Below are positions 30,699 through 38,350 of a stretch of DNA of 38,350 nt, piece by piece. How positions within the stretch are numbered: the stretch's first letter is position 1; each line of letters opens with the position of its first letter. The notes beneath the pieces are model-generated. The model made no database searches, was not told the DNA's origin, and worked only from the letters and a program-made list of their open reading frames with translations. The stretch is from Dyella sp. ASV21 (GTDB lineage Bacteria > Pseudomonadota > Gammaproteobacteria > Xanthomonadales > Rhodanobacteraceae): positions 1 through 38,350 of the forward strand of contig NZ_JAELTT010000042.1 in the NCBI RefSeq assembly GCF_016428975.1, given 5' to 3'. The translations under genes were made by a program, and so were the position numbers.

Positions 30699-32200
30699 GC
30701 AAGACCGCACAGTCCATTCGCCAAAAGATCGCCCGCCTTCAGGCGGGCGGCAAGCCCCGAGTGCTTGATCTGTTCGCCGGCTGCGGCGGGATCTCTCTAG
30801 GGTTCTCGGCTGCCGGCTTTGGTATCGCGGGCGCCGTTGAGTTCGATCCGGAGGCAGCAGCCTCCCATGGCCGCAACTTTCACGGTGGTGATGCGGCGCA
30901 CTCACAAGCCCGCGATATCACGAAGACCAGCCCAGATCAGCTCGCGAAAGACCTGCGAGCAGGCCCGACGGCTGAGGCCTTCGATGTACTCGTCGGCGGC
31001 CCGCCATGCCAAGCCTTCGCCCGCGTCGGCCGACCCAAGCTGCGCGAGGTAGACAATCACGCTGAAGCATTCAAGCACGACCCGCGCGCTCAGCTCTATA
31101 TCGATTACCTTCGCTACGTAGAAGCCTTCGCGCCGTTGGCTGTCCTGGTCGAGAACGTCCCCGACGTGCTGAACCACGGCGGCCAGAACATTGCGGAAGA
31201 GATCGCCGAAGTTCTAGAAAGCAAGGGCTATATCTGTCGCTACACGTTGCTCAATGCAGCTTTTTACGGCGTACCACAGATGCGCGAGCGCATGATCCTG
31301 ATCGCCTACCGGCGCGAGATTGCCGACGCAGTCACGTTCCCGGAACCGACGCACTTCATCGACCTGCCGCCAGGCTATGAAGGCACGCGCTCGGTCGCGC
31401 TCAAATTCCTGGATAGCGCGATCACCGACGACGCGCACCACTACGTCCATGCGCCTAAGGCGGCTCGCTCGTTGCCGCCAGCCGTCACGGCCGAGGATGC
31501 CCTTGGTGACCTGCCAGCGATCGACGCACGTAAGCTGCTCAAGAGCGGTGCCCTGCGGCGTGGCGCGCGTCGCTTCGATAATCCGATGCCCTATGACAAG
31601 CAGCCGCACACGTCCTATGCGAGGCTGATGCGGACTTGGCCGGGCTTCGAAGCACCCGCGGCGCTGACCGATCATGTCATCCGCTATTTACCGCGCGACT
31701 ATCCAGTGTTCGCGCGCATGAACCCGGGCGACCAGTATCCGCAGGCCTATGAGCACGCGATGGAAATGTTCAAGCAGCGCCTTGCACTCCTCGCCAAACA
31801 GGGAGTCAAGGTTAAGCCCGGATCGAAGCAGTACGAGGAGATCAAGGCCACGATCGTGCCGCCTTACGACGTGGGCAAATTCCCGAACAAGTGGCGCAAG
31901 ATGTGGAGCGATCAGCCCGCACGCACGCTCATGGCGCACCTCGGCAAGGACAGCTACAGCCATATTCACTACGATAGCAGGCAGGCCCGTACGATTTCCG
32001 TGCGCGAAGCCGCCCGCCTTCACTCGTTCCCTGACGGCTTCCTCTTCTGCGGGACAATGAACCCAGCCTTCCGGCAGATCGGGAATGCTGTCCCGCCGCT
32101 GCTGGCCAAGGCGGTCGCGACGCACATGATGAAGACGCTTAAACAATCAGAAAGGGAGACGACGGATGAACCTCGTCGAGCGGCAGCAGCGGTTTATTGA
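30695..32200 (+). CDS. C5-cytosine DNA methyltransferase
   Basis: A 501-residue enzyme that transfers a methyl group from S-adenosylmethionine to C5 of cytosine in a specific sequence. Conserved blocks are in order: VLDLFAGCGGISLGF (AdoMet), GGPPCQAF with catalytic Cys105, VLVENVPDVL, YGVPQMRERM and RQIGNAVPPLLAKAVA at the end; the target-recognition region lies between about residues 230 and 420. The GTG start at 30695 follows the leader-peptide stop. Downstream are McrB/McrC-like restriction genes and vsr, so it modifies host DNA against its own nuclease. The site cannot be read from the sequence. Confidence 0.93.
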   Translation: MSKTAQSIRQKIARLQAGGKPRVLDLFAGCGGISLGFSAAGFGIAGAVEFDPEAAASHGRNFHGGDAAHSQARDITKTSPDQLAKDLRAGPTAEAFDVLVGGPPCQAFARVGRPKLREVDNHAEAFKHDPRAQLYIDYLRYVEAFAPLAVLVENVPDVLNHGGQNIAEEIAEVLESKGYICRYTLLNAAFYGVPQMRERMILIAYRREIADAVTFPEPTHFIDLPPGYEGTRSVALKFLDSAITDDAHHYVHAPKAARSLPPAVTAEDALGDLPAIDARKLLKSGALRRGARRFDNPMPYDKQPHTSYARLMRTWPGFEAPAALTDHVIRYLPRDYPVFARMNPGDQYPQAYEHAMEMFKQRLALLAKQGVKVKPGSKQYEEIKATIVPPYDVGKFPNKWRKMWSDQPARTLMAHLGKDSYSHIHYDSRQARTISVREAARLHSFPDGFLFCGTMNPAFRQIGNAVPPLLAKAVATHMMKTLKQSERETTDEPRRAAAAVY

Positions 32201-33842
32201 GGCTGCGCAGAAGCATTTCCAGACCTCGAAAGCAGTTCGTCCACGTGAGCTGTTCGGCGTATCAAACAGCGCCAAGATCGTCGAAGGCGGAATACAACTC
32301 GGCGTCGTCAATCTCGACAACGTCAAGGAAGACACCGAGGCACTGATCTTCGCTTGCGTCATGCGCTTTCCGCCCGAGGACGAGGTCTACTTCGCGGTCC
32401 TCGTACGCAAGGATAAGTCCAACTTCCTTGCGCGGCTGGCCGAAATGAAGAAGCTCGGCGCCGCCGCGAAAGCTGCGGGTTCCGACCCGGCCGATTTGTT
32501 GTCTGATGGCGCTGACGAGGATGCATCCGAAGTGCCTGGCGCCACCATTAAGTACAGCTCCCGCAACAACCTTGTCCCGATCTACCTCGCCCGCGACGGG
32601 CGCCTCTGGCTTCGCAATGCGAAGTTCTGGGACAGCCTCGCCTTCGATATGTCGCCGTTCGGTCCGGCGACCGAGCCTGACGAGATCGTCGTGGCGCTCT
32701 ACCCGCCCACCGCCTCAGCCAGGCGCAGCCTGCTGGCACGCGAATTCATTGGCTGGCTTGGTAGCCTCGTCGGCTCGCAGAAGATTCACGAGGTGCCGGT
32801 CTGGACCGACACCACCACGCTTAGCCCGTCGATGCGCCGCTTGCCTGCGACCATTCCTGTCGCCGACATCGAGGATGCGGTGAAAGCTCTCGGTGGTCAC
32901 TATCCGAACGGCGAAGTGCGGCGCTTCCATGCGGCGCTGAACTTCCTGCCACACAAGCACTTCGTGATACTGTCCGGTATCTCTGGCACGGGCAAGACAC
33001 AGCTGGCGCTGAAGTACGCCAGGGCGGTGCATGGCCTGACCTCAAACGCAGATGAAGATCCGCTGATCTTCGAGTGTCCGGTGCGGCCGGAATGGACGGA
33101 TCCGACCGGACTCACCGGCTATTTTGATGTGCTCACCAACCGCTACGTGGTGCCGACCTTCCTTGAAGCGGTGCTGGTCGCAACCGCGCACCGCGAGTCG
33201 CCGGTCTTCGTCATTCTCGATGAAATGAATTTGGCGCGCGTGGAGTACTACCTGTCCGATGTGCTGTCCTGCATGGAGACTGAGGGGAGGCTGCAGCTTC
33301 ACTCGAATAGTGTGCCGCTTGAAGGCACAACGGGTGCGAGCATCCGTGCCGAGCTGCCGCTGCCTGCGAATCTATTCATCATCGGCACGATCAACGTCGA
33401 TGAAACGACAAACCCCGTCAGCGATAAAGTCCTCGACCGCGCGTCGGTGATCGACATGTCCACAGTCGATGTCCCGGGATTCCTCGCATCGCTCGAAGCG
33501 CGCCATCCGGAGTTAAAGGATGCGCGCGCGGCATCTGAAGCGAAGCTCACCGAAATCCATGGACTGATGCAGCAGTACGGCCTCGGCTTTGGCTACCGCC
33601 TCATCGAAGAATTCGTGCGCTATCACGGCTTCGATGCGGTGCACCTCAAGAGCCTCGCCAACGATGTGACCGACCAGCTGCTCGTGCAGAAGGTGCTGGT
33701 CAAGCTCCGCGGTACCGAACGGCAGCGCACGCTGCTGACTGGTCTCGACAAGGCGTGTGACGGTCTGCCTCGCGCACGGGCCTTCGTGCAGAGGCTGCTG
33801 GGCGATCTTGACGATTTCGGCTCCTTCCAGGCGATGCGGTAA
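32166..33842 (+). CDS. McrB-like AAA+ restriction motor
   Basis: A 558-residue protein. An N-terminal ~250-residue region without a recognised name, likely DNA recognition, precedes an AAA+ domain: P-loop GISGTGKT (271-278), Walker B VFVILDEMNLARVEYY near 346-361 and the McrB-like TINVDETTNPVSDKVLDRAS sensor stretch. McrB-type motors translocate DNA and activate an McrC-type nuclease. ATG 32166 has GGGAG 7 nt upstream and overlaps the methyltransferase by 35 nt. The organisation recalls LlaJI/BsuMI-like systems, in which an McrB/McrC-like pair restricts DNA lacking the partner methylation. Confidence 0.85.
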   Translation: MNLVERQQRFIEAAQKHFQTSKAVRPRELFGVSNSAKIVEGGIQLGVVNLDNVKEDTEALIFACVMRFPPEDEVYFAVLVRKDKSNFLARLAEMKKLGAAAKAAGSDPADLLSDGADEDASEVPGATIKYSSRNNLVPIYLARDGRLWLRNAKFWDSLAFDMSPFGPATEPDEIVVALYPPTASARRSLLAREFIGWLGSLVGSQKIHEVPVWTDTTTLSPSMRRLPATIPVADIEDAVKALGGHYPNGEVRRFHAALNFLPHKHFVILSGISGTGKTQLALKYARAVHGLTSNADEDPLIFECPVRPEWTDPTGLTGYFDVLTNRYVVPTFLEAVLVATAHRESPVFVILDEMNLARVEYYLSDVLSCMETEGRLQLHSNSVPLEGTTGASIRAELPLPANLFIIGTINVDETTNPVSDKVLDRASVIDMSTVDVPGFLASLEARHPELKDARAASEAKLTEIHGLMQQYGLGFGYRLIEEFVRYHGFDAVHLKSLANDVTDQLLVQKVLVKLRGTERQRTLLTGLDKACDGLPRARAFVQRLLGDLDDFGSFQAMR

Positions 33843-33845
33843 AAC

Positions 33846-35507
33846 GTGACGACGCTCTACATCCAGGCGGAGGGCGGTGGACCGGCGTGGCGGGTCTGGC
33901 CTGTACCGGATGTGGTGCCGCCCGGGGCGGTACGGGAGGGCGCGTCCTACCTCTTTGAGCTGCGCGACAGCGAAAATGCGCTGGACGCAGACCTGCTGAT
34001 CGACGATATCCCCGTGGAGGCGCTGCGCTCGCGCGAGCCGCGCAACGCCCGCTGGCGCTGGCAGCCTGGTTTTCATGCCGGCGTTGTCGAGGCTGTGCTT
34101 CGCGTGCCGGGCATCGGGACGCATAGCTTCGAAGTGACGACCGATCCGGACCTGCGCAAGCTCACGCGCGATGACTTCGACGCGATGGTGCGAGAAGTCC
34201 TGGAAGACACGTTTGCCCTCTTCTCGCTGAGCGCATTTCGTAAAGGAATCGCGCGCCAGCGGGGCAATCGCCCACCTCCTTTAGCCCGCCTGGAATTTCT
34301 GCGGTCACGAGCCGACGCAATCGTTGCCTCGGTCGAAGCAATTGCCCGCGCGCCGCGACACTATTTGCGCTCCCAACACGTAACGGTACCAGCGCATCGC
34401 GCTACACGGGCGACCGGCCCAGAAATCCTCAAATCCTTTCGGTCGGGGTCAATCCGAACCGAGACAGTGACGCCGTCACGCTTGCCGGCAGCGCTCAAAG
34501 GTTGTCTGCCGGCGCAGATCACACTTAGGCAGCGACGGAACAGCGTGGACATTCCCGAGCATCGTCAGATCAAAGCCTCCCTGCGATCGTGGGCCGCGTG
34601 GCTGGCTGGCATTGCCGAGCTACTGGCCAAGGCCGACGCCAAGGGCGATCCCGAGACTATCACTATGGCTGGAAGCTGGGCCAAACGGGCTCGGCGCATC
34701 GCGCGTCAGCTCAACGACGTTTCAACCATCGGTTTCATGACCGAAGTCGGCGAAGGGTCAGCGCTGCTGCGTATGTCCTCGCTATTCCGTAACGATCCGG
34801 TCTACCAGCGCTTTTACCGGCTTTGGCAGGATATGAATCTCGGCCTCGCCGCCCTCTTTGGCGATTTCCTGCAAATGCCTCTGGCCCGAACCTACGAGCT
34901 GTATGAGCTGTGGTGTTTTCTGCGCCTTTTGCGGGCCGCCACCGAAGAATACGGCACCAAAGACGTGGACCTCAGTAACCTGTTCCTGGAACAGGCCGGC
35001 GGCGGCATCACAATTGCGGCTGGAGCTATCAGCGTGCCGATTGGCGGCGACCGCGCTCTGTGCTTCCAGCGGCAATACCGCGAATATTGGGTTGAAGGTA
35101 GCCACGAGGGTAGCTTCAGCCGGACGATGATTCCGGATGTCGTGCTGGCGGGTAGGGGACTGGGCGGGCCGGAGCGGCGTGTCATCGTGCTCGATGCGAA
35201 GTACCGAATAAATGACGGCCTCAACGATGCACTGAATTCAATCCACACCTACCGGGACGCGCTTGTGAGAGAGGTGGCGAGTGGTGAGATCGAAGGCATA
35301 GTTACCGCAGCTTATCTGCTGACGCCATACGTTCCGTTAGGGCTGCAGTCGGACTTCAAGACTACACCGGTGCCCGGCAGGCTCTTTCATCCAGAATATC
35401 GCGAGAAGTTCCGCTTCGGCGCGGTGACACTGCGACCAGGCATGTCTGGCGAAGAGCTGAGGAATTGCCTGCGTACTATCGTGGCAGACGGGGGAGCAGG
35501 GGTGTGA
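33846..35507 (+). CDS. DUF2357/McrC-like restriction nuclease
   Basis: A 553-residue protein with the DUF2357 body (TLYIQAEGGGPAWRVWPVPD at the start; FYRLWQDMNLGLAALFGDFL; TYELYELWCFLRLLR) and a C-terminal PD-(D/E)xK nuclease: MIPDVVLA near residues 427-434 and VLDAKYR near 448-454 (Asp and Lys both present). It should be the cleavage subunit driven by the upstream AAA motor. The GTG start at 33846 comes 3 nt after that gene's stop, so they are coupled. The nuclease residues look intact. Confidence 0.82.
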   Translation: MTTLYIQAEGGGPAWRVWPVPDVVPPGAVREGASYLFELRDSENALDADLLIDDIPVEALRSREPRNARWRWQPGFHAGVVEAVLRVPGIGTHSFEVTTDPDLRKLTRDDFDAMVREVLEDTFALFSLSAFRKGIARQRGNRPPPLARLEFLRSRADAIVASVEAIARAPRHYLRSQHVTVPAHRATRATGPEILKSFRSGSIRTETVTPSRLPAALKGCLPAQITLRQRRNSVDIPEHRQIKASLRSWAAWLAGIAELLAKADAKGDPETITMAGSWAKRARRIARQLNDVSTIGFMTEVGEGSALLRMSSLFRNDPVYQRFYRLWQDMNLGLAALFGDFLQMPLARTYELYELWCFLRLLRAATEEYGTKDVDLSNLFLEQAGGGITIAAGAISVPIGGDRALCFQRQYREYWVEGSHEGSFSRTMIPDVVLAGRGLGGPERRVIVLDAKYRINDGLNDALNSIHTYRDALVREVASGEIEGIVTAAYLLTPYVPLGLQSDFKTTPVPGRLFHPEYREKFRFGAVTLRPGMSGEELRNCLRTIVADGGAGV

Positions 35508-36014
35508 ATGGTGGACGTGTTAACGCCCGAACAGCGCAAACTCAACATGAGTCGCATCAAGGGCAAGAATACTAAGCCTGAGATGCTGATTCGCCGAGGC
35601 TTACATGCCCTAGGGCTTCGCTACCATCTGCATGACCACTTGCTTCCGGGTCGACCAGATCTCGTATTTCGAAAGTACCGCACCGTCGTATTCATTCACG
35701 GATGCTTTTGGCACGCGCACGGCTGCCTCTTATCTAAGCTTCCCGCTACCCGCCAGGATTTCTGGAAGGCCAAGTTGTCCGCAAACGCGGCTCGCGACCG
35801 CAAGGCTGTCGAAGCGCTGCAGTCGAACGGCTGGCGCGTGCTTATCATCTGGGAATGCTCGCTGCGGGGACCTCTGCGTTGGACAGAAGCAGCGCTGCTT
35901 GATCGCGTTGCCAACTTTATTCAGTGCTCGGGCTTGCCGTTGCTCGATATCGCAGCGCAGCAAGCCAGCACCGTAATGCTCAGCAAAATTTCGGACGGAG
36001 GGAGCCGGACATGA
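35508..36014 (+). CDS. vsr: Very-short-patch repair endonuclease Vsr
   Basis: A 168-residue DNA mismatch endonuclease. Conserved Vsr blocks are present: MSRIKGKNTKPEMLIRR, GRPDLVF with the catalytic Asp, and VVFIHGCFWHAHGC with the two functional His and the zinc Cys. Vsr nicks T:G mismatches that arise when 5-methylcytosine deaminates, restoring C:G. Its place right after a C5-methyltransferase operon is the usual one and supports the methylation type. The ATG directly abuts the previous stop. The C-terminus is slightly longer than in E. coli Vsr. Confidence 0.93.
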   Translation: MVDVLTPEQRKLNMSRIKGKNTKPEMLIRRGLHALGLRYHLHDHLLPGRPDLVFRKYRTVVFIHGCFWHAHGCLLSKLPATRQDFWKAKLSANAARDRKAVEALQSNGWRVLIIWECSLRGPLRWTEAALLDRVANFIQCSGLPLLDIAAQQASTVMLSKISDGGSRT

Positions 36015-38176
36015 AAACAGTGAGCATTGACCTGGAAAACTGCTACGGGATAAAGAAGCTTCAAGCCAATTTCGACTTTTCCAAGGCCAAAGCCTGTGCA
36101 ATCTATGCGCCGAATGGCTCTATGAAGTCTTCACTTGCACAGACTTTCCAGGATGTGGCGGAAGGTGCCGCTTCCAAGGATCGCATCTTCCCAGCGCGCG
36201 CGTGCAAACGCGAAGTCAAAGACGAGTCCGGCGCAGACCTACCCAAGGAAAGCGTGCTCGTCGTTCGTCCGTATGACGAGATTCTTGGGTACTCCGCGAA
36301 GACTTCGACGCTACTGGTTAACCCTGCGCTACGCAAAGAGTACGAAGTCCTCCATGCCGAAATCGACGTGGCAAAGGAGGCTCTAATGAAAGCGCTCAAG
36401 GAGCAGTCGGGTTCCAAGAAGGACATCGAAAAGGAATTGTCGACTACCTTCACAGCACGTGATGACAAGTTCTATGTTGCGCTTAACTGCATCAAGGACG
36501 AAGTCGTCGCAATGCCAGACTCTCCACTCGCAACAGTTGCATACGATGTAATCTTCGACGACAAGGTGCTCGCGCTTCTTGGCACGGAAGAAGCGAAAAC
36601 TGCAATTGAGGACTACATCAAGAAGTACAACGAGCTGTTGGCTGCATCGACCTACTTCAAAAAGGGGACATTTAACTACTACAACGCAGCGACAATCTCA
36701 AAGCAGCTGGCGGACAATGGATTCTTTGATGCGAAGCACTCCGTCATCCTGAACGCCGATACCAAGTTGGAAATAACCAACCAGCATGAACTCGAAGAGC
36801 TTATCGCTAAGGAGAAAGATGCAATCTCCAATGATAAGGAACTGAAGAATAGATTCGCGAAGCTCGACAAGCTCATCAAGAAGAACATCACAGTCCGTGA
36901 CTTCGAAGCATACTTGCTTAACCATGAAGAGTTGCTTGTCCGACTTGGCAACATACCCACTTTCAAGAAGGACATTTGGAAGTCTTACTTGAAGGCGCGC
37001 TTCGAGCAGTTTGAGGATTTGCTTAGCAAGTACCAGGGCGCGCAGGCTAGACGCAAAGAGATCGAGGAACAGGCTGCAAAGGAACGCACACAATGGGAAG
37101 AAGTCATCGACATCTTTAACGACCGCTTCTTTGTACCGTTCAAACTGGAGGTAACTAACCGACTGGCGGTGATCCTCGGTCAAGAACCGATGCTAAGCCT
37201 CGGCTTTACGTTCGAGGATGCCGGCGATAAAGCGGCTGTTGATCGCAATGCGCTGATGCAGGCTCTTAGCACGGGGGAAAAGAAGGCCTTCTACGTGCTG
37301 AACATCCTTTTCGAGATCCAGGTCCGGAAAAAGGAAGAACGGGAAACGCTCATCATCGTCGATGACATTGCGGATTCCTTCGACTACAAGAACAAGTACG
37401 CGATCATTCAGTACCTGATGGACATTGCCGAAGATCCGAACTTCAAGCAGATAATCCTCACCCACAACTTCGACTTCTACCGGACTATTCAGAGTCGGTT
37501 TGTCCGGTATCCGGACTGTTTCATGGCATCGAAGACCGCAACGGGCTTAGTGCTTGAGCAGGCCGCTGGCATTCAGAATGTTTTCGTCAACGACTTGAAA
37601 TCAAACTTCGCCATCGAGCCCAAGAAAAAGCTCGCCTGCATCCCTTTCATGCGCAATCTCATTGAGTACACAAAGGATGCCGCCGACCCTGATTTCATCA
37701 AGCTAACCTCGCTGCTTCACTGGAAGGCAGGCTCTGATCAAATCACTATTTCCGATCTGGATCAGATCTTCAACCGACTGTTCGGACGGAGTGTTGCCTC
37801 CGCCAGCGGCGCAACGCCCGTTATGGACGTAATTTGGCGCGAGGCCGGCAATTGCCTGAAGGCTGCCGAGGGGATCAACTTCGAAAACAAGATCGTCCTC
37901 GCCATGTCAATCCGGCTCGCCGCTGAGCGCTTCATGGTCAAGCGAATCAACGATCCTGTCTTCGTCGCTAGTATTGACGCAAACCAGACGCCAAGGCTGC
38001 TGAGGAAGTTCCGGGAGCTGTTCGGTACAGAGCTGAAGACGATAGAAGTCCTGCAGCGCGTGGCTCTCATGACCCCGGAGAACATTCACCTGAATTCCTT
38101 CATGTACGAGCCAATTCTAGACATGTCCGACGGACATCTGCGGAAGCTCTATAGCGAGGTGGTCACACTAGCCTGA
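36011..38176 (+). CDS. Coiled-coil ABC-type ATPase at the end of the restriction operon
   Basis: A 721-residue protein. ATG 36011 overlaps the vsr stop as ATGA, preferred to the longer frame from 35924. It starts with an ABC/SMC-like half: AIYAPNGSMKSSL (residues 30-42) is a variant P-loop seen in this family. A central coiled coil (~100-390) is followed by the signature-like LSTGEKKA (419-426), Walker B LIIVDDIADSF (Asp451-Asp452) and ILTHNFDFYR. It resembles Rad50/RloC-like defence ATPases (AAA_13 type), whose C-terminal helical portion may be an effector. Tight coupling to vsr suggests a dedicated helper or a second defence layer. Confidence 0.78.
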   Translation: MKTVSIDLENCYGIKKLQANFDFSKAKACAIYAPNGSMKSSLAQTFQDVAEGAASKDRIFPARACKREVKDESGADLPKESVLVVRPYDEILGYSAKTSTLLVNPALRKEYEVLHAEIDVAKEALMKALKEQSGSKKDIEKELSTTFTARDDKFYVALNCIKDEVVAMPDSPLATVAYDVIFDDKVLALLGTEEAKTAIEDYIKKYNELLAASTYFKKGTFNYYNAATISKQLADNGFFDAKHSVILNADTKLEITNQHELEELIAKEKDAISNDKELKNRFAKLDKLIKKNITVRDFEAYLLNHEELLVRLGNIPTFKKDIWKSYLKARFEQFEDLLSKYQGAQARRKEIEEQAAKERTQWEEVIDIFNDRFFVPFKLEVTNRLAVILGQEPMLSLGFTFEDAGDKAAVDRNALMQALSTGEKKAFYVLNILFEIQVRKKEERETLIIVDDIADSFDYKNKYAIIQYLMDIAEDPNFKQIILTHNFDFYRTIQSRFVRYPDCFMASKTATGLVLEQAAGIQNVFVNDLKSNFAIEPKKKLACIPFMRNLIEYTKDAADPDFIKLTSLLHWKAGSDQITISDLDQIFNRLFGRSVASASGATPVMDVIWREAGNCLKAAEGINFENKIVLAMSIRLAAERFMVKRINDPVFVASIDANQTPRLLRKFRELFGTELKTIEVLQRVALMTPENIHLNSFMYEPILDMSDGHLRKLYSEVVTLA

Positions 38177-38220
38177 TGTCGCCTCTCCTTCGATGTGTAA
38201 ACGATAATTGGGCATACGGA

Positions 38221-38263
38221 GGACGGTAATCCCCCCGTTTTCCACGGGGCTCAGAAGTAGAAA
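38221..38263. mobile_element. Probable end of an IS3-family element
   Basis: Just beyond the transposase stop, AATCCCCCCGTTTTCCACGG and the following CTCAGAAGTAG lie where the terminal inverted repeat of an IS3-family element would be. A small CCCCG/CGGGG stem is within. The exact terminus and any target duplication cannot be fixed because the other end is outside the window. Confidence 0.4.
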
Positions 38264-38350
38264 CTAAGCGGCCATGGCCAGCCGTTGCTTTGGTGTAAAT
38301 CCGCCCAGGGCCATGTTCGGGCGGTCGTGATTGTACGTCCACATCCAGTC
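38264..38350 (-). CDS. IS3-family transposase OrfB, C-terminal fragment cut by window edge
   Basis: Translated on the minus strand, the last residues read DWMWTYNHDRPNMALGGFTP followed by KQRLAMAA and a TAG stop. The WTYN..RPN.ALGG.TP.Q stretch is the well-known C-terminal end of the integrase core of IS3-family (IS51/IS407-type) OrfB transposases. The rest lies to the right of the window. Confidence 0.88.
   Translation of the reverse strand, partial: DWMWTYNHDRPNMALGGFTPKQRLAMAA

Noticed and set aside
33513-34124. Minus-strand frame of 203 codons across the McrB/McrC-like junction
   Set aside because: It is antisense to two well-supported genes and is rich in His/Arg typical of shadow frames in GC-rich DNA.
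1-38350. tRNA, rRNA or riboswitch
   Set aside because: I scanned the gaps for tRNA-like arms ending in CCA and for conserved rRNA words and saw none; a covariance search could not be run.

Overview
The window looks like a bacterial accessory (defence/mobile) island of moderately high GC, probably from a gamma- or beta-proteobacterium. Xanthomonadales is my best guess, from the IS types, the RepA-like protein and the general gene style; no rRNA, tRNA or housekeeping gene is present to confirm it. The window is cut at both ends by insertion sequences: the first codons of an IS1182-type transposase (1-55, minus) and the last codons of an IS3-family transposase (38264-38350, minus).

Region by region. 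(1) 470-6675: a Tn7-like transposition module on the minus strand: an HTH protein, a TnsA-TnsB fusion transposase, a TnsC/TniB ATPase and TniQ, with a small RHH-like protein downstream and ~22-bp direct repeats upstream that could be transposase-binding sites at an element end. (2) 6825-10359: an orphan ParD-like antitoxin, then a three-gene ABC-three-component (ABC-3C) defence operon with 4-nt overlaps, preceded by a short RelB/DinJ-like antitoxin. (3) 10587-12075: a small unknown protein and a broken second copy of tnsC-tniQ in the same orientation, suggesting stacked Tn7-like insertions. (4) 12078-21814: the most intriguing part. A SIR2-domain protein, an 899-residue helical protein and a membrane KAP-type NTPase lie in tandem, followed by a HEPN/DUF4145-like protein and a two-gene unit with a C-terminal two-helix membrane protein. 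(5) 22100-25600: a MbcA/ParS-like antitoxin, a tyrosine recombinase, two unknown proteins (one HEPN-like) and a decayed attC-like site. (6) 25667-30197: more orphan antitoxins (TumA/HVO_A0114 type, VbhA type), a KTSC-like protein, two related iteron/palindrome modules beside a RepA-like winged-helix protein, and a zinc/HTH protein, resembling a captured replicon. (7) 30381-38176: a compact restriction-modification operon: RHH regulator with a repeat operator, a 21-residue leader peptide in a stem-loop, a C5-cytosine methyltransferase, a McrB-like AAA motor, a DUF2357/McrC-like nuclease, Vsr, and a coiled-coil ABC-type ATPase.

Together the genes read as layered immunity: modification-linked restriction (region 7), ABC-3C (region 2), probable NAD-targeting or membrane-linked abortive systems (region 4) and HEPN proteins, carried by at least two kinds of mobile machinery. 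All functions are inferred from motifs and context read by eye; no database search was run.
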